Assembly: GCA_938036545.1 (NCBI GenBank)
Contig: CALHQJ010000070.1
Coordinates: forward strand, 1 to 21,063
Reading direction: 5' to 3'
Length of the DNA: 21,063 bases
From: an uncultured Clostridium sp.
GTDB lineage: Bacteria; Bacillota; Clostridia; Lachnospirales; Lachnospiraceae
Shown here: positions 6,840 to 14,185 of the stretch, piece by piece
How the letters are laid out: every line of letters begins with the position of its first letter
How positions within the stretch are numbered: the first letter of the stretch is position 1
The notes under the pieces: generated by a model
Told to the model about the DNA's origin: nothing
The model's input: only the letters and a program-made list of their open reading frames with translations
Databases searched by the model: none
Position numbers and translations under genes: made by a program

Positions 6840-8192
6840 TTAATCTGTAATAACCGGACGGTATCCTTCTGCCTTTTCAATCCAGTCCAGCAAACGTCTC
6901 CGCATATCCGCTTTTGCTTCTGCATATTCTGGCTCTGTAACAACGTTATTAAACTGCCATGGGTCTTTTTTTAAATCATATAGATAATCATCTGCATAAA
7001 CATCAGAAGCGCCCTTTTCTCCTCCGTTTACGCCCGGAGCATAAACAGCATATAAATAATCTGCAGTACGGGCCACACGTCCGATACGGCTTTCAGAAAC
7101 CTGAGCAAATACCTGATTTTCACGATTAGAGTCTTTATTCTCTACAACATCCAGAAGATTTTCACCAATCATCTTATCTCCTATGTCCACTCCTGCCATT
7201 GCCAGAATGGTTTTCGGAAGACTCTCTGTACTAACCAGCTCCTGTACAGCCTTTCCGCCCTTAAATGGCCCTCCGGCAATTACCAGCGGAACGTGAAGAG
7301 CGCCGTCATGTCCGGTACGTTTGTAATCATCATATCCATTTAAGTGGCTGTCGGTATTACGGGTCTTAAAATGAGAGCCGTGGTCAGACGCATAAATAAT
7401 AATGGTATTGTCATACAATCCTTTTTCTTTCAGCTTATCTACAAGACGCCCCAGGTTTTCATCCAGGCTTGCACACTGTCCCAGATAATCCGGATATTCC
7501 TCAGCAGCATTTCCCTTTAACACTTCCAAATCATGAGGAAGGATAAAGTTGGCAAAACGCTCTTTTGAGCCATCTGGTCCTTCATAGTGATTGTGGTCGT
7601 TCTGGTGATGAGGCTCGATCTGGGAAACAGTCATAAAGAACGGCTTCTTTCCATCATACTGTTCCAGATATTCCAGGGCAAAATCATTGATGCAATCTGC
7701 ACGGTAGCCCTTAAAATCAATTCGGTTGTTGTTCTCATCAAATACAAATCCGTCATAGCCGTGGGAAGTAAATTCCAATACGTCTGCCGCTCTCCAGAAT
7801 CCGGTATAGCCTCCCCGCAGCTCTGCCGGAATTGCCGTAACCGTATGGTCAATGGCTGGCGCTTTTTCCAGTTCTCCATCGCTGGCCAGATGCCATTTTC
7901 CAATATAAGCAGTTTCATACCCCGCTTCTTCAATATAATTTCCCAAAGTTTTTACGCCTTCCGGAAGCATGATGTTATTGCGGAAGCATCCTGTTTCCGT
8001 CGGGTATTTTCCAGTCTGGAATAATGCACGGCAAGGACCGCACACAGGCTGAGGAGAAAATGCATTGTCAAACTTTACGCCTTCTCCCGCTAAAGCATCT
8101 AAATTAGGAGTAATATCTAAGGGTTGTCCAAAACATCCGCATGTATCCCAACGCTGTTGATCGGAAAAGTAGAAAATAATATTATATGCCAT
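6840..8192 (-). CDS. cytoplasmic Cys-type sulfatase
   Basis: This 450-residue member of the alkaline phosphatase-like sulfatase family hydrolyses sulfate esters. The N-terminus MAYNIIFYFSDQQRWDTCG contains the metal-binding Asp11. CGPCRALFQTG (51-61) fits the C-x-P-x-R signature, so Cys51 would be converted to formylglycine. GKWHL, the metal site ASDHGSH and the HDGALHVPLVIAGG block follow in the expected order. There is no signal peptide or lipobox, so it should work in the cytoplasm. The ATG at 8192 is chosen because CCTCCC (GGGAGG on this strand) sits eight bases upstream and the family begins here; the frame upstream to 8279 overlaps tctA. It is 17 bases after tctA. The substrate cannot be read from sequence, and no maturase is present in the window. 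Confidence 0.93.
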   Translation of the reverse strand: MAYNIIFYFSDQQRWDTCGCFGQPLDITPNLDALAGEGVKFDNAFSPQPVCGPCRALFQTGKYPTETGCFRNNIMLPEGVKTLGNYIEEAGYETAYIGKWHLASDGELEKAPAIDHTVTAIPAELRGGYTGFWRAADVLEFTSHGYDGFVFDENNNRIDFKGYRADCINDFALEYLEQYDGKKPFFMTVSQIEPHHQNDHNHYEGPDGSKERFANFILPHDLEVLKGNAAEEYPDYLGQCASLDENLGRLVDKLKEKGLYDNTIIIYASDHGSHFKTRNTDSHLNGYDDYKRTGHDGALHVPLVIAGGPFKGGKAVQELVSTESLPKTILAMAGVDIGDKMIGENLLDVVENKDSNRENQVFAQVSESRIGRVARTADYLYAVYAPGVNGGEKGASDVYADDYLYDLKKDPWQFNNVVTEPEYAEAKADMRRRLLDWIEKAEGYRPVITD

Positions 8193-8208
8193 GAGTAATT
8201 CCTCCCTA

Positions 8209-9708
8209 TTATAGTGTTGGCTTTCCTGTTTTTTGTTCTCTAATCTTACCTCGTACAATGGTTGCAATTGCAAATACAATCAAAGCTGCAAAGATCCAGC
8301 AGAAAATACTGCTAAAGAAAATCTTAGGACTTCCATTAGAAATCAGCAGCGCACGGCGGAAATTGGTTTCTGTCATGCTTCCCAATACCATACCCAATAA
8401 AATTGGAACTGCCGGTAAATCCAGCTTTCGTAAAATCCACGCCAATGCAGCAAATACTAATGCAATACCTACATCAAAGTAGTTTTCGTTTACGGAGTAT
8501 GCGCCTGCAAAGCAGAAAATAACAATAATCGGAGTTAAAATTTCCTGTGGAATAGAAACAACTTTTGCAAATAAGCTGGTTAAAAATTTTCCCTGAAGAA
8601 GCATAAACAGGTTTACTAAAATCAATCCCAGCATAATTGCATACATAATATCGCCATCTGTTGTAAACAGGCTGAGACCCGGATTCAAACCATTAATCAT
8701 CAAAGCGGACAGCATAATTGCAACCGTTCCGTCTCCAGGAATACCTAAGGTCAGAAGCGGAATCAGAGTGGCGCCGGTAACTGCATTGTTTGCAGATTCC
8801 GCCGCTGCAATTCCTTCTACAGAACCATGACCAAACTCTTCCGGATGCTTGGACATATTTTTCGCCTGGGAGTAACTAAACCAGGACGCTTCAGAAGCTC
8901 CAGTTCCAGGAACGATTCCTACCATAACGCCAATCAGTGAGGATAAGCATACCGGACGAATCATACGCTTGTATTCTTCCCTGGTAATCTTTCCATCATC
9001 TTCAATCTTTCTGGCATCCATTTTCAGAGAGTCCAGACGCTTTTCTGATTTTGCCAGAATCTCAACCAGCGCGAAAAGCCCAATTAAACAAACAGCCAGA
9101 TCCATCCCCAGATATAACCGGCTGACTCCAAAGGTGAATCGGTCGTAGCTGGTCATCGGGTCAGAACCGATGCAGGCAATAAACAGACCCAGGCTGGCAG
9201 AAATCAGTCCGCGGATAATACTCTTTCCAGATACGCCTGCGATAATGGTAAGGCCAAATACGCATACCATAAAATATTCCGGAGTTCCCAGCATTGCGGC
9301 AACCTTTGCAACCTGGGGACCTAAAAACAGAAGCATCAAAGCAGAGAACACACCTCCAAAGGTAGATGCGTACAAAGCGATTTTTAACGCCGCCTTGGTT
9401 CTGCCCTTCTGTGAAAGGGGATATCCGTCCAGCATGGTAGCAGCTGCATGAGGCGTACCAGGAGTATTAATCAAAATTGCAGAAACGCTTCCTCCGTAAC
9501 CGCCGGCACAATAAATTCCCAGCAAAAACATCATTCCCGGAATTGCCGACATGGTATATGTAACCGGCAAAAACAAAATTACACACAAAATAACACTGAG
9601 TCCAGGGATTGCTGCAAATACAGAACCGATAAAGACTCCAATGTTAATCCACAAAATATTTTCCAGGGTAAATAAAAGCCCTGAAGCCGGAATAATATAT
9701 TGCATCAT
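8209..9708 (-). CDS. tctA: tripartite tricarboxylate transporter large permease (TctA family)
   Basis: This is the large membrane subunit of a secondary, binding-protein-dependent TTT transporter. It has 499 residues and about 12 hydrophobic segments. Family hallmarks are the glycine-rich IYCAGGYGGSVSAILINTPG near residue 66, with GTPHAA following. A second copy-like block reads MIRPVCLSSLIGVMVGIVPG and ASEASWFSYSQAKNMSK, with AAAESANNAVTGATLIPLLT after it, and TLGIPGDGTVAIMLSAL is also present. The ATG pair at 9708/9705 follows an AAGGGGGG site. It sits 17 bases after tctB and 17 bases before the sulfatase, all in one operon. The substrate is unknown; the neighbouring sulfatase suggests a sulfated organic anion rather than citrate. 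Confidence 0.94.
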   Translation of the reverse strand: MMQYIIPASGLLFTLENILWINIGVFIGSVFAAIPGLSVILCVILFLPVTYTMSAIPGMMFLLGIYCAGGYGGSVSAILINTPGTPHAAATMLDGYPLSQKGRTKAALKIALYASTFGGVFSALMLLFLGPQVAKVAAMLGTPEYFMVCVFGLTIIAGVSGKSIIRGLISASLGLFIACIGSDPMTSYDRFTFGVSRLYLGMDLAVCLIGLFALVEILAKSEKRLDSLKMDARKIEDDGKITREEYKRMIRPVCLSSLIGVMVGIVPGTGASEASWFSYSQAKNMSKHPEEFGHGSVEGIAAAESANNAVTGATLIPLLTLGIPGDGTVAIMLSALMINGLNPGLSLFTTDGDIMYAIMLGLILVNLFMLLQGKFLTSLFAKVVSIPQEILTPIIVIFCFAGAYSVNENYFDVGIALVFAALAWILRKLDLPAVPILLGMVLGSMTETNFRRALLISNGSPKIFFSSIFCWIFAALIVFAIATIVRGKIREQKTGKPTL

Positions 9709-9725
9709 AACTCAATACCCCCCTT

Positions 9726-10241
9726 TTAAAAGTCTACATTCAAAACAAATTTGAATGCAGCCCAGATTACCGCTGTCAGCACCAGCGTAATAACATAATA
9801 GCTCTTCTTGCCGCATCTGAAATACAGCAAAAATGCCAGGGAGCAGAATAATGCGCCAATAATAAACATTCCGGTAAATTTGCTTAACAAAAAGGTTCCT
9901 AGCAAAATACCAAAAATAACCAGCGCCTTTACCTCTGTCTGAAGGTTAATGACCTTCCATTCTAAAGGCTGCTTTTTCACAATCTTATACAAATCCTTCA
10001 CAATGAGCATACCACTGCAAAGGATCATCACGTACATCAGCAAGCTTGGAAATGCTCTGCCGTTTACTACGTCTTTATCCGAAACTGCTACCTGCTGCGG
10101 CATAATGGCGATAATTGCAATTGCGAATACCAAAAATACGATTCCCGCCACCAGGTTAATCGGAATACGGATTTCTTTTTCCCGCAGCGTTTCTCCCCAA
10201 ACGTCAATTCGATCATGAAACTGATTAATCAGACCGCTCAT
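9726..10241 (-). CDS. tctB: tripartite tricarboxylate transporter small permease (TctB family)
   Basis: This 171-residue small membrane subunit completes the TTT transporter. Four hydrophobic segments are visible: near 22-42 (NLVAGIVFLVFAIAIIAIMP), 63-78, 99-120 and 124-168 (the last region holds two spans). The sequence is poorly conserved in this family, so the call rests on size, topology and its place between the TctC- and TctA-type genes. The ATG at 10241 is preferred over an in-frame ATG at 10271, because AAAGGAGG stands just upstream of 10241 and the first ten codons of the longer form run through that RBS. Confidence 0.86.
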   Translation of the reverse strand: MSGLINQFHDRIDVWGETLREKEIRIPINLVAGIVFLVFAIAIIAIMPQQVAVSDKDVVNGRAFPSLLMYVMILCSGMLIVKDLYKIVKKQPLEWKVINLQTEVKALVIFGILLGTFLLSKFTGMFIIGALFCSLAFLLYFRCGKKSYYVITLVLTAVIWAAFKFVLNVDF

Positions 10242-10272
10242 GGTTCCTACCTCCTTTGTTCTTAAAACCACA

Positions 10273-10298
10273 GAGGGAATGAATCAGTCCATCCCCTC
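10273..10298 (-). promoter_or_regulatory. intercistronic stem-loop between tctC and tctB
   Basis: On the minus strand GAGGGGATG (10298-10290) pairs with CATTCCCTC (10281-10273), nine pairs with one G-T, and loop GACTGATT. No proper U run follows. The position after a binding-protein gene suggests an mRNA-stabilising or partial-attenuation hairpin that keeps tctC product in excess over the permeases. Confidence 0.55.
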
Positions 10299-10317
10299 CT
10301 GCCTCAGCAAATATTTA

Positions 10318-11286
10318 TTAATTAGCAACAATATCTTTGTATTCGTTTACAATTCCCTTTACATTTTCAATGTGGGCTTTTACATCATCTTCTGACATGG
10401 TATCTACTTCCAAAAGCATGGTTTCTTCTAACCATTTAACAACTTCTTCATCTGCTAAAATATCGTCATACAGTTTCTTCAGCTCTGCAACCTTTTCTGC
10501 ATCGGTTCCTGCACATGCCATAACGAAACAGCGGTTACGGAAGAATGGATATCCGTGTTCACCGACGCCTTCTACACCTGCAAACGGGCCATTTTCCAGC
10601 GGTTTATCGTCAAATGCACAAACAACAGTAACTCCGCCCTGCTGCTGGGTTTCTAAAATCTGAGACTGATGTGAAACTGCAAAATTAGTCTCACCCTTTG
10701 CAACTGCCTGAGCAGCCTCTGCTGCTGAGGTGTAAGCAACTAATTTCAGCTTGTCTCCAGCACCCATAGAACCGAATAATGCTGCAGCCAGAAATGCTTC
10801 TGAACTGGTAGCACCGTTTACTGCCACGCTGATTTCTTTGCCTTCTGCTGCAAATGTTTCCAGGTCTGCAAGATTCTGAATGTTCAGCTCTGCGTCAGCA
10901 GATAATACGAAGATAGAAGAATATAAATTCTCTACATATGCAAAGTTATCATAGGTAAACTGCATTTTGGCCGGATCTAAAATAGACGTGATAGCAAATA
11001 ACCCTTCTCCAGCGAATACCAATTCCTTGGAATTTGCCTTTGTATCTGCAACCCAGGTATTTACAGTTGCCGCGTCGCCCTTTACTGCTTCTGCAACTAA
11101 TGTAATCTTATCAGAATAAGCAGTTGACTTTTCTGCTGCCTTCTGGCTTACCATAGCCGCTACGCCAGATGGAGCCCATGGACAGGTAACTTTCCAGCTT
11201 TCTTTCTTAGCCCCGCCGCTACATCCAGCCAACAGTCCAACCACCATGACTCCTGCCATCACTGCGCTTAATAAACGTTTTTTCAT
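10318..11286 (-). CDS. tctC: tripartite tricarboxylate transporter substrate-binding lipoprotein (TctC/BUG family)
   Basis: This 322-residue extracytoplasmic solute receptor captures the substrate and delivers it to the TctAB permease. Residues 1-22 form a lipoprotein signal, MKKRLLSAVMAG then LLAGC, with Cys22 as the lipidation site. The mature part begins with the family strand-loop KVTCPWAPSGVAAM. A central GATSSEAFLAAALFGSMGAG segment resembles the conserved G-x-x-x-S/T region of BUG proteins. The C-terminus, with AELKKLYDDILADEEVVKWL, matches the family's helical ending. It is the first gene of the five-gene operon and has a GAGGAGA site. BUG proteins typically bind carboxylate anions; the actual ligand is unknown. 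Confidence 0.9.
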   Translation of the reverse strand: MKKRLLSAVMAGVMVVGLLAGCSGGAKKESWKVTCPWAPSGVAAMVSQKAAEKSTAYSDKITLVAEAVKGDAATVNTWVADTKANSKELVFAGEGLFAITSILDPAKMQFTYDNFAYVENLYSSIFVLSADAELNIQNLADLETFAAEGKEISVAVNGATSSEAFLAAALFGSMGAGDKLKLVAYTSAAEAAQAVAKGETNFAVSHQSQILETQQQGGVTVVCAFDDKPLENGPFAGVEGVGEHGYPFFRNRCFVMACAGTDAEKVAELKKLYDDILADEEVVKWLEETMLLEVDTMSEDDVKAHIENVKGIVNEYKDIVAN

Positions 11287-11328
11287 ACCTACTTCTCCTC
11301 TCTTTTTCTAAAAAGTTGTTTGGGGGTT

Positions 11329-11350
11329 AGATTACCTAGACAAGTAATCT
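11329..11350. promoter_or_regulatory. candidate operator of the tct-sulfatase-gntR operon
   Basis: The inverted repeat AGATTAC-N8-GTAATCT is perfect over seven bases per arm. It lies just downstream of the predicted transcription start (roughly +7 to +28), a normal repressor position. The operon-encoded GntR protein is the obvious candidate to bind it. No second copy was noticed in the window. Confidence 0.5.
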
Positions 11351-11363
11351 TATCTATGTCTCT

Positions 11364-11392
11364 AAATTATCTGATCCACAGCAATAAGTCAA
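11364..11392 (-). promoter_or_regulatory. promoter of the tctCBA-sulfatase-gntR operon
   Basis: On the minus strand the -35 TTGACT (11392-11387) and -10 TAATTT (11369-11364) are 17 bases apart. The leader to the tctC ATG would be about 70 bases and contains the inverted repeat. Confidence 0.65.
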
Positions 11393-11406
11393 CGAATTTT
11401 GCTTTT

Positions 11407-11577
11407 TTCATCAAAAAGTTGTCTGCTTTTTGCTGTTTTTTTCATCACTTGTACTGTTTTCTCGAATTAATTCATCACTTTTAACAATCAAAATATTGTT
11501 ATAAGTTTTTTTAACATCTATTTCATCTGATAATCCACTATTATTTTTACATATTTTGTATATTTTTCATCCACTTA
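11407..11577. repeat. dispersed TTCATCACTT repeats in the AT-rich intergenic region
   Basis: TTCATCACTT occurs exactly at 11441-11450 and 11471-11480, 30 bases apart on the same helical face. Partial copies are TTCATCA at 11407 and TTCATCCACTT at 11567. The rest of 11393-11689 is AT-rich, without an ORF or strong hairpin. They could be regulator sites upstream of the tct promoter or chance in AT-rich DNA. Confidence 0.35.
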
Positions 11578-11689
11578 TTTTGTATTGAAAATCGCACTTG
11601 CAGCCTTATGTATCAGCTCAGTTCAATGCTTTTTCTGTCTAAATCTTACATATCTGGACTGGTTACATAAAATTTGTGAATTCTTTCCC

Positions 11690-11718
11690 TTGACAGTCTT
11701 CTGCTTCTATGATACAAA
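11690..11718 (+). promoter_or_regulatory. promoter of the lysine riboswitch-transporter transcript
   Basis: A consensus -35 TTGACA (11690-11695) stands 17 bases before the -10 TACAAA (11713-11718), which has an upstream TGA as in extended -10 promoters. Transcription would start at about 11725, immediately before the aptamer's P1 stem. Confidence 0.75.
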
Positions 11719-11726
11719 TAGGTAAA

Positions 11727-11894
11727 CTGGTAGAGGAGCGGTCTTCAAAAGTACCACATCGTCATGGCAGGGGCCAGATGTAGGAAAGGGGATACCGCCG
11801 AAGGATTTCTTCTTGCCCCTTGCAAAAGTAATCCTGGGCCGGCATAAAATATGTGCCGGACTGTCACAAATAAAGTGGAGCGCTACCATGCCGG
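11727..11894 (+). ncRNA. lysine riboswitch aptamer (L box)
   Basis: The conserved core of the L box is present in order. AGAGGAGCG occurs at 11732-11740 and TTCAAAAGTA at 11744-11753. GAAAGGGG (11784-11791) is followed by CGCCGAAG (11796-11803). GGACTGTCA is at 11858-11866 and GTGGAGCGCTACC at 11875-11887. P1 forms between TGGTAG (11728-11733) and CTACCA (11883-11888). Stems P3 (CATC/GATG around the loop with GGCAGGGGCC) and P5 (CCGGCA 11839-11844 with TGCCGG 11854-11859) are visible. Lysine binding is expected to close P1. The element controls the NhaC-family gene downstream, which fits a lysine transporter. Confidence 0.93.
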
Positions 11895-11929
11895 AACTTC
11901 TTTCATAATATATTGCCTGATAATATTCC

Positions 11930-11979
11930 GCCATGAACCGCGCCCTTATTTGGAACCGGAGCATGGCTGTTTTTATTTG
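11930..11979 (+). terminator. riboswitch expression platform: terminator with competing antiterminator
   Basis: GCCATG (11930-11935) plus CCG pairs with CGG plus CATGGC (11957-11967), followed by TGTTTTTATTT. The 3' arm, CCGG-A-GCATGG (11956-11966), can instead pair with CCATGCCGG (11886-11894), which overlaps the 3' strand of aptamer P1. The two folds exclude each other. With lysine P1 forms and the terminator stands; without lysine the antiterminator forms and the gene is read. This is inferred from the pairing. Confidence 0.85.
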
Positions 11980-12012
11980 CAGCCGATTCACCAAATGAAG
12001 GGAGATTTCTGT

Positions 12013-13632
12013 ATGAAAAGCAAACACCGTATCTTACGTCTTGGGATTATGCTCATGCTGATGCTGGCCTTATTTCCCATGACCGTCTTAGCCGCTGAGG
12101 AAACTGCGGCTCCGCAGCCCGCCATGTACGCCACATGCCTGGCCCTAGTTCCTCCAATCGTCGCCATTGGACTGGCCCTGATTACCAAAGAGGTTTACAG
12201 TTCTTTATTCATCGGAATCCTGGTAGGCGGCCTGTTCTACTCCAACTTTTCCTTTGAAGGAACCGTATCCCACGTATTTGACGACGGCTTTTTAAGCGTG
12301 CTGTCTGATTCCTACAATGTAGGCATCCTGATTTTCCTGGTTATTCTGGGCGTTATCGTGTCCCTGATGAACCGCGCCGGCGGTTCTGCCGCTTTCGGAC
12401 GCTGGGCCAGCAGCAAAATCAAAAGCAGAGCCGGTTCCCAGTTAGCTACCATTGCCCTGGGCGTCCTGATTTTTATTGACGATTACTTTAACTGCCTGAC
12501 CGTGGGAAGCGTAATGCGTCCGGTTACAGACAAGCACCAGATTTCCAGAGCCAAACTTGCCTATATCATTGATTCTACCGCTGCGCCGGTCTGCATCATT
12601 GCCCCCATCTCTTCCTGGGCTGCAGCTGTAACCGGATTTGTGGAGGGAGAAGACGGATTTTCCCTGTTTATTCAGGCTATTCCATACAACTTCTACGCTC
12701 TGCTCACCATCTTAATGATGATTATTTTAGCTGTAACCTGTTTTGATTACGGCCCAATGGCAAAGCACGAAAACAATGCCCGTGAAACTGGCGACTTGTT
12801 TACCACTCCTGGCCGTCCCTATGCCAATGTAGAAGGCACTAATTACATTGGCCGCGGCTCCGTTATCGACCTGGTTCTCCCTATTGCCTGCCTGATTGTA
12901 TGCTGCGTTATCGGTATGATTTATACTGGAGGATTTTTCGACGGCGCAGATTTTGTAACCGCTTTTTCCAACAGTGACGCCTCCAGAGGACTGGCTATGG
13001 GAAGCTTTTTTGGACTGGTATTTACTATCCTGTTTTATATGGCCCGTCGGGTGCTGCGTTTTGAAGAATGCATGTCCTGTGTGCCAGAAGGCTTTAAGGC
13101 CATGGTTCCTGCCATTCTCATTTTAACCTGTGCCTGGACCTTAAAATCCATGACTGACAGCCTTGGCGCTGCTGAATACGTAGCTTCTGCAATGAGCGGC
13201 TGCGCAGAAGGTCTGTTAAACCTGCTTCCTGCTATCATTTTCCTGGTTGGATGCGGACTGGCATTTGCGACCGGTACGTCATGGGGTACTTTTGGCATCC
13301 TGATTCCCATTGTGGTCAACGTATTTGCCAATACCAATCCTACCTTAATGGTAATTTCTATTTCCGCCTGCATGGCCGGAGCCGTATGCGGAGACCACTG
13401 CTCTCCCATTTCCGACACCACCATTATGGCCTCTGCCGGAGCTCAGTGTGAACACGTCAACCACGTATCCACCCAGCTTCCTTACTCCCTGACTGTGGCC
13501 GCCGTTACATTTATTACCTATATTGTAGCCGGTTTTATCCAGAGTCCATGGATTTCTCTTCCTTTCGGCGCAGCGCTGTTAATCGCCGTTCTCCTGGTAC
13601 TCCGTATGCTGTCCAGACGGAAAGCCGCATAA
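12013..13632 (+). CDS. NhaC-family transporter under lysine riboswitch control; probable lysine transporter
   Basis: This 539-residue membrane protein of the NhaC (ion transporter) superfamily has about 12 spans, after an N-terminal hydrophobic segment that ends in VLAAEE and may be a cleaved signal. Hallmarks are FIDDYFNCLTVGSVMRP (154-170), FATGTSWGTFGILIPI and CGDHCSPISDTTIMASAG. General annotation would be Na+/H+ antiporter. The lysine riboswitch upstream matches the known class of lysine-regulated NhaC-like transporters, which comparative genomics named LysW (not the LysW carrier protein), so lysine uptake is the better guess. The start is ATG 12013, with AAGGGAG upstream. The frame stays open to 11851, but that part is the riboswitch and terminator, not protein. 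Confidence 0.9.
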   Translation: MKSKHRILRLGIMLMLMLALFPMTVLAAEETAAPQPAMYATCLALVPPIVAIGLALITKEVYSSLFIGILVGGLFYSNFSFEGTVSHVFDDGFLSVLSDSYNVGILIFLVILGVIVSLMNRAGGSAAFGRWASSKIKSRAGSQLATIALGVLIFIDDYFNCLTVGSVMRPVTDKHQISRAKLAYIIDSTAAPVCIIAPISSWAAAVTGFVEGEDGFSLFIQAIPYNFYALLTILMMIILAVTCFDYGPMAKHENNARETGDLFTTPGRPYANVEGTNYIGRGSVIDLVLPIACLIVCCVIGMIYTGGFFDGADFVTAFSNSDASRGLAMGSFFGLVFTILFYMARRVLRFEECMSCVPEGFKAMVPAILILTCAWTLKSMTDSLGAAEYVASAMSGCAEGLLNLLPAIIFLVGCGLAFATGTSWGTFGILIPIVVNVFANTNPTLMVISISACMAGAVCGDHCSPISDTTIMASAGAQCEHVNHVSTQLPYSLTVAAVTFITYIVAGFIQSPWISLPFGAALLIAVLLVLRMLSRRKAA

Positions 13633-13650
13633 CCGGATCGCCGGAAAAAG

Positions 13651-13712
13651 AAAAAACAGAGGGTATCGCCCAATCATCTAATCGGATGATGCTGCGATAT
13701 CCTCTGTTTTCA
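13651..13712. terminator. bidirectional terminator between the lysine transporter and ACT genes
   Basis: A long imperfect stem pairs CAGAGG with CCTCTG and continues through TATCGC/GCGATA to ATCATC/GATGAT around a short loop. It is flanked by AAAAAA on the left and TTTT on the right, so it can stop both convergent transcripts. The stem and core resemble the hairpin at 3642-3681. Confidence 0.9.
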
Positions 13713-13738
13713 TATTGTCTCTTACTATATTCCAAAGC

Positions 13739-14170
13739 TTATAAATCTACAATGGTGTCCTGGCATACCGGCCGGATTCCGCTCTTTCCCAGCACCTCAA
13801 TGGCTTTCTCATTGTCTGCTACCCGCAAAATCATGTAGGCAGTAGACGCTTTCTGGCTTAAAAATGCATAGGTATAATCCAGGTTAACGCCTCCGTCTCC
13901 TAAGATTTTCAAAATCTGGTACAGACTTCCTGGCTCGTCGCTCATCTCTACTGCCAGAACCGGAGTAATAGATACCACGTAGCCTGCCTCCTTTAATACC
14001 TGGGAGGTCTTATACGGGTCGTCCACAATCATGCGGACAATGCCAAAATCCTGAGCTTCTGCAATGGACAGGGCTCTCATGTCAATGTCATGCTGATGCA
14101 GATAATCAGTAAGCTCCGCCAGTTTTCCAGGCTTGTTTTCCACAAATACGGAAATCTGTTTTACTGTCAT
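13739..14170 (-). CDS. tandem ACT-domain protein
   Basis: This 143-residue protein is made of two ACT domains and nothing else. The first is roughly residues 1-65, beginning QISVFVENKPGKLAELTDYL. The second is roughly 69-140, beginning VLAVEMSDEPGSLYQILKIL. Each shows the characteristic N/E-x-PG-L turn where amino acids bind at the domain interface. Stand-alone tandem ACT proteins commonly sit beside phenylacetate-CoA ligase genes in anaerobes and are thought to sense aromatic or branched amino acids. Here the gene starts 15 bases after the ligase gene, with a strong AAAGGAGGGGG site, so it is co-transcribed. Its regulatory target (the ligase itself or another enzyme) is not known. Confidence 0.9.
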   Translation of the reverse strand: MTVKQISVFVENKPGKLAELTDYLHQHDIDMRALSIAEAQDFGIVRMIVDDPYKTSQVLKEAGYVVSITPVLAVEMSDEPGSLYQILKILGDGGVNLDYTYAFLSQKASTAYMILRVADNEKAIEVLGKSGIRPVCQDTIVDL

Positions 14171-14185
14171 AATCCCCCTCCTTTA

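Noticed and set aside
11851..12012. N-terminal extension of the NhaC-family gene
   Set aside because: The extra 54 codons run through the riboswitch and terminator; a good RBS marks ATG 12013.
11707..12027. 106-codon minus-strand open frame
   Set aside because: It is the antisense of the lysine riboswitch and leader, with no RBS or family similarity.
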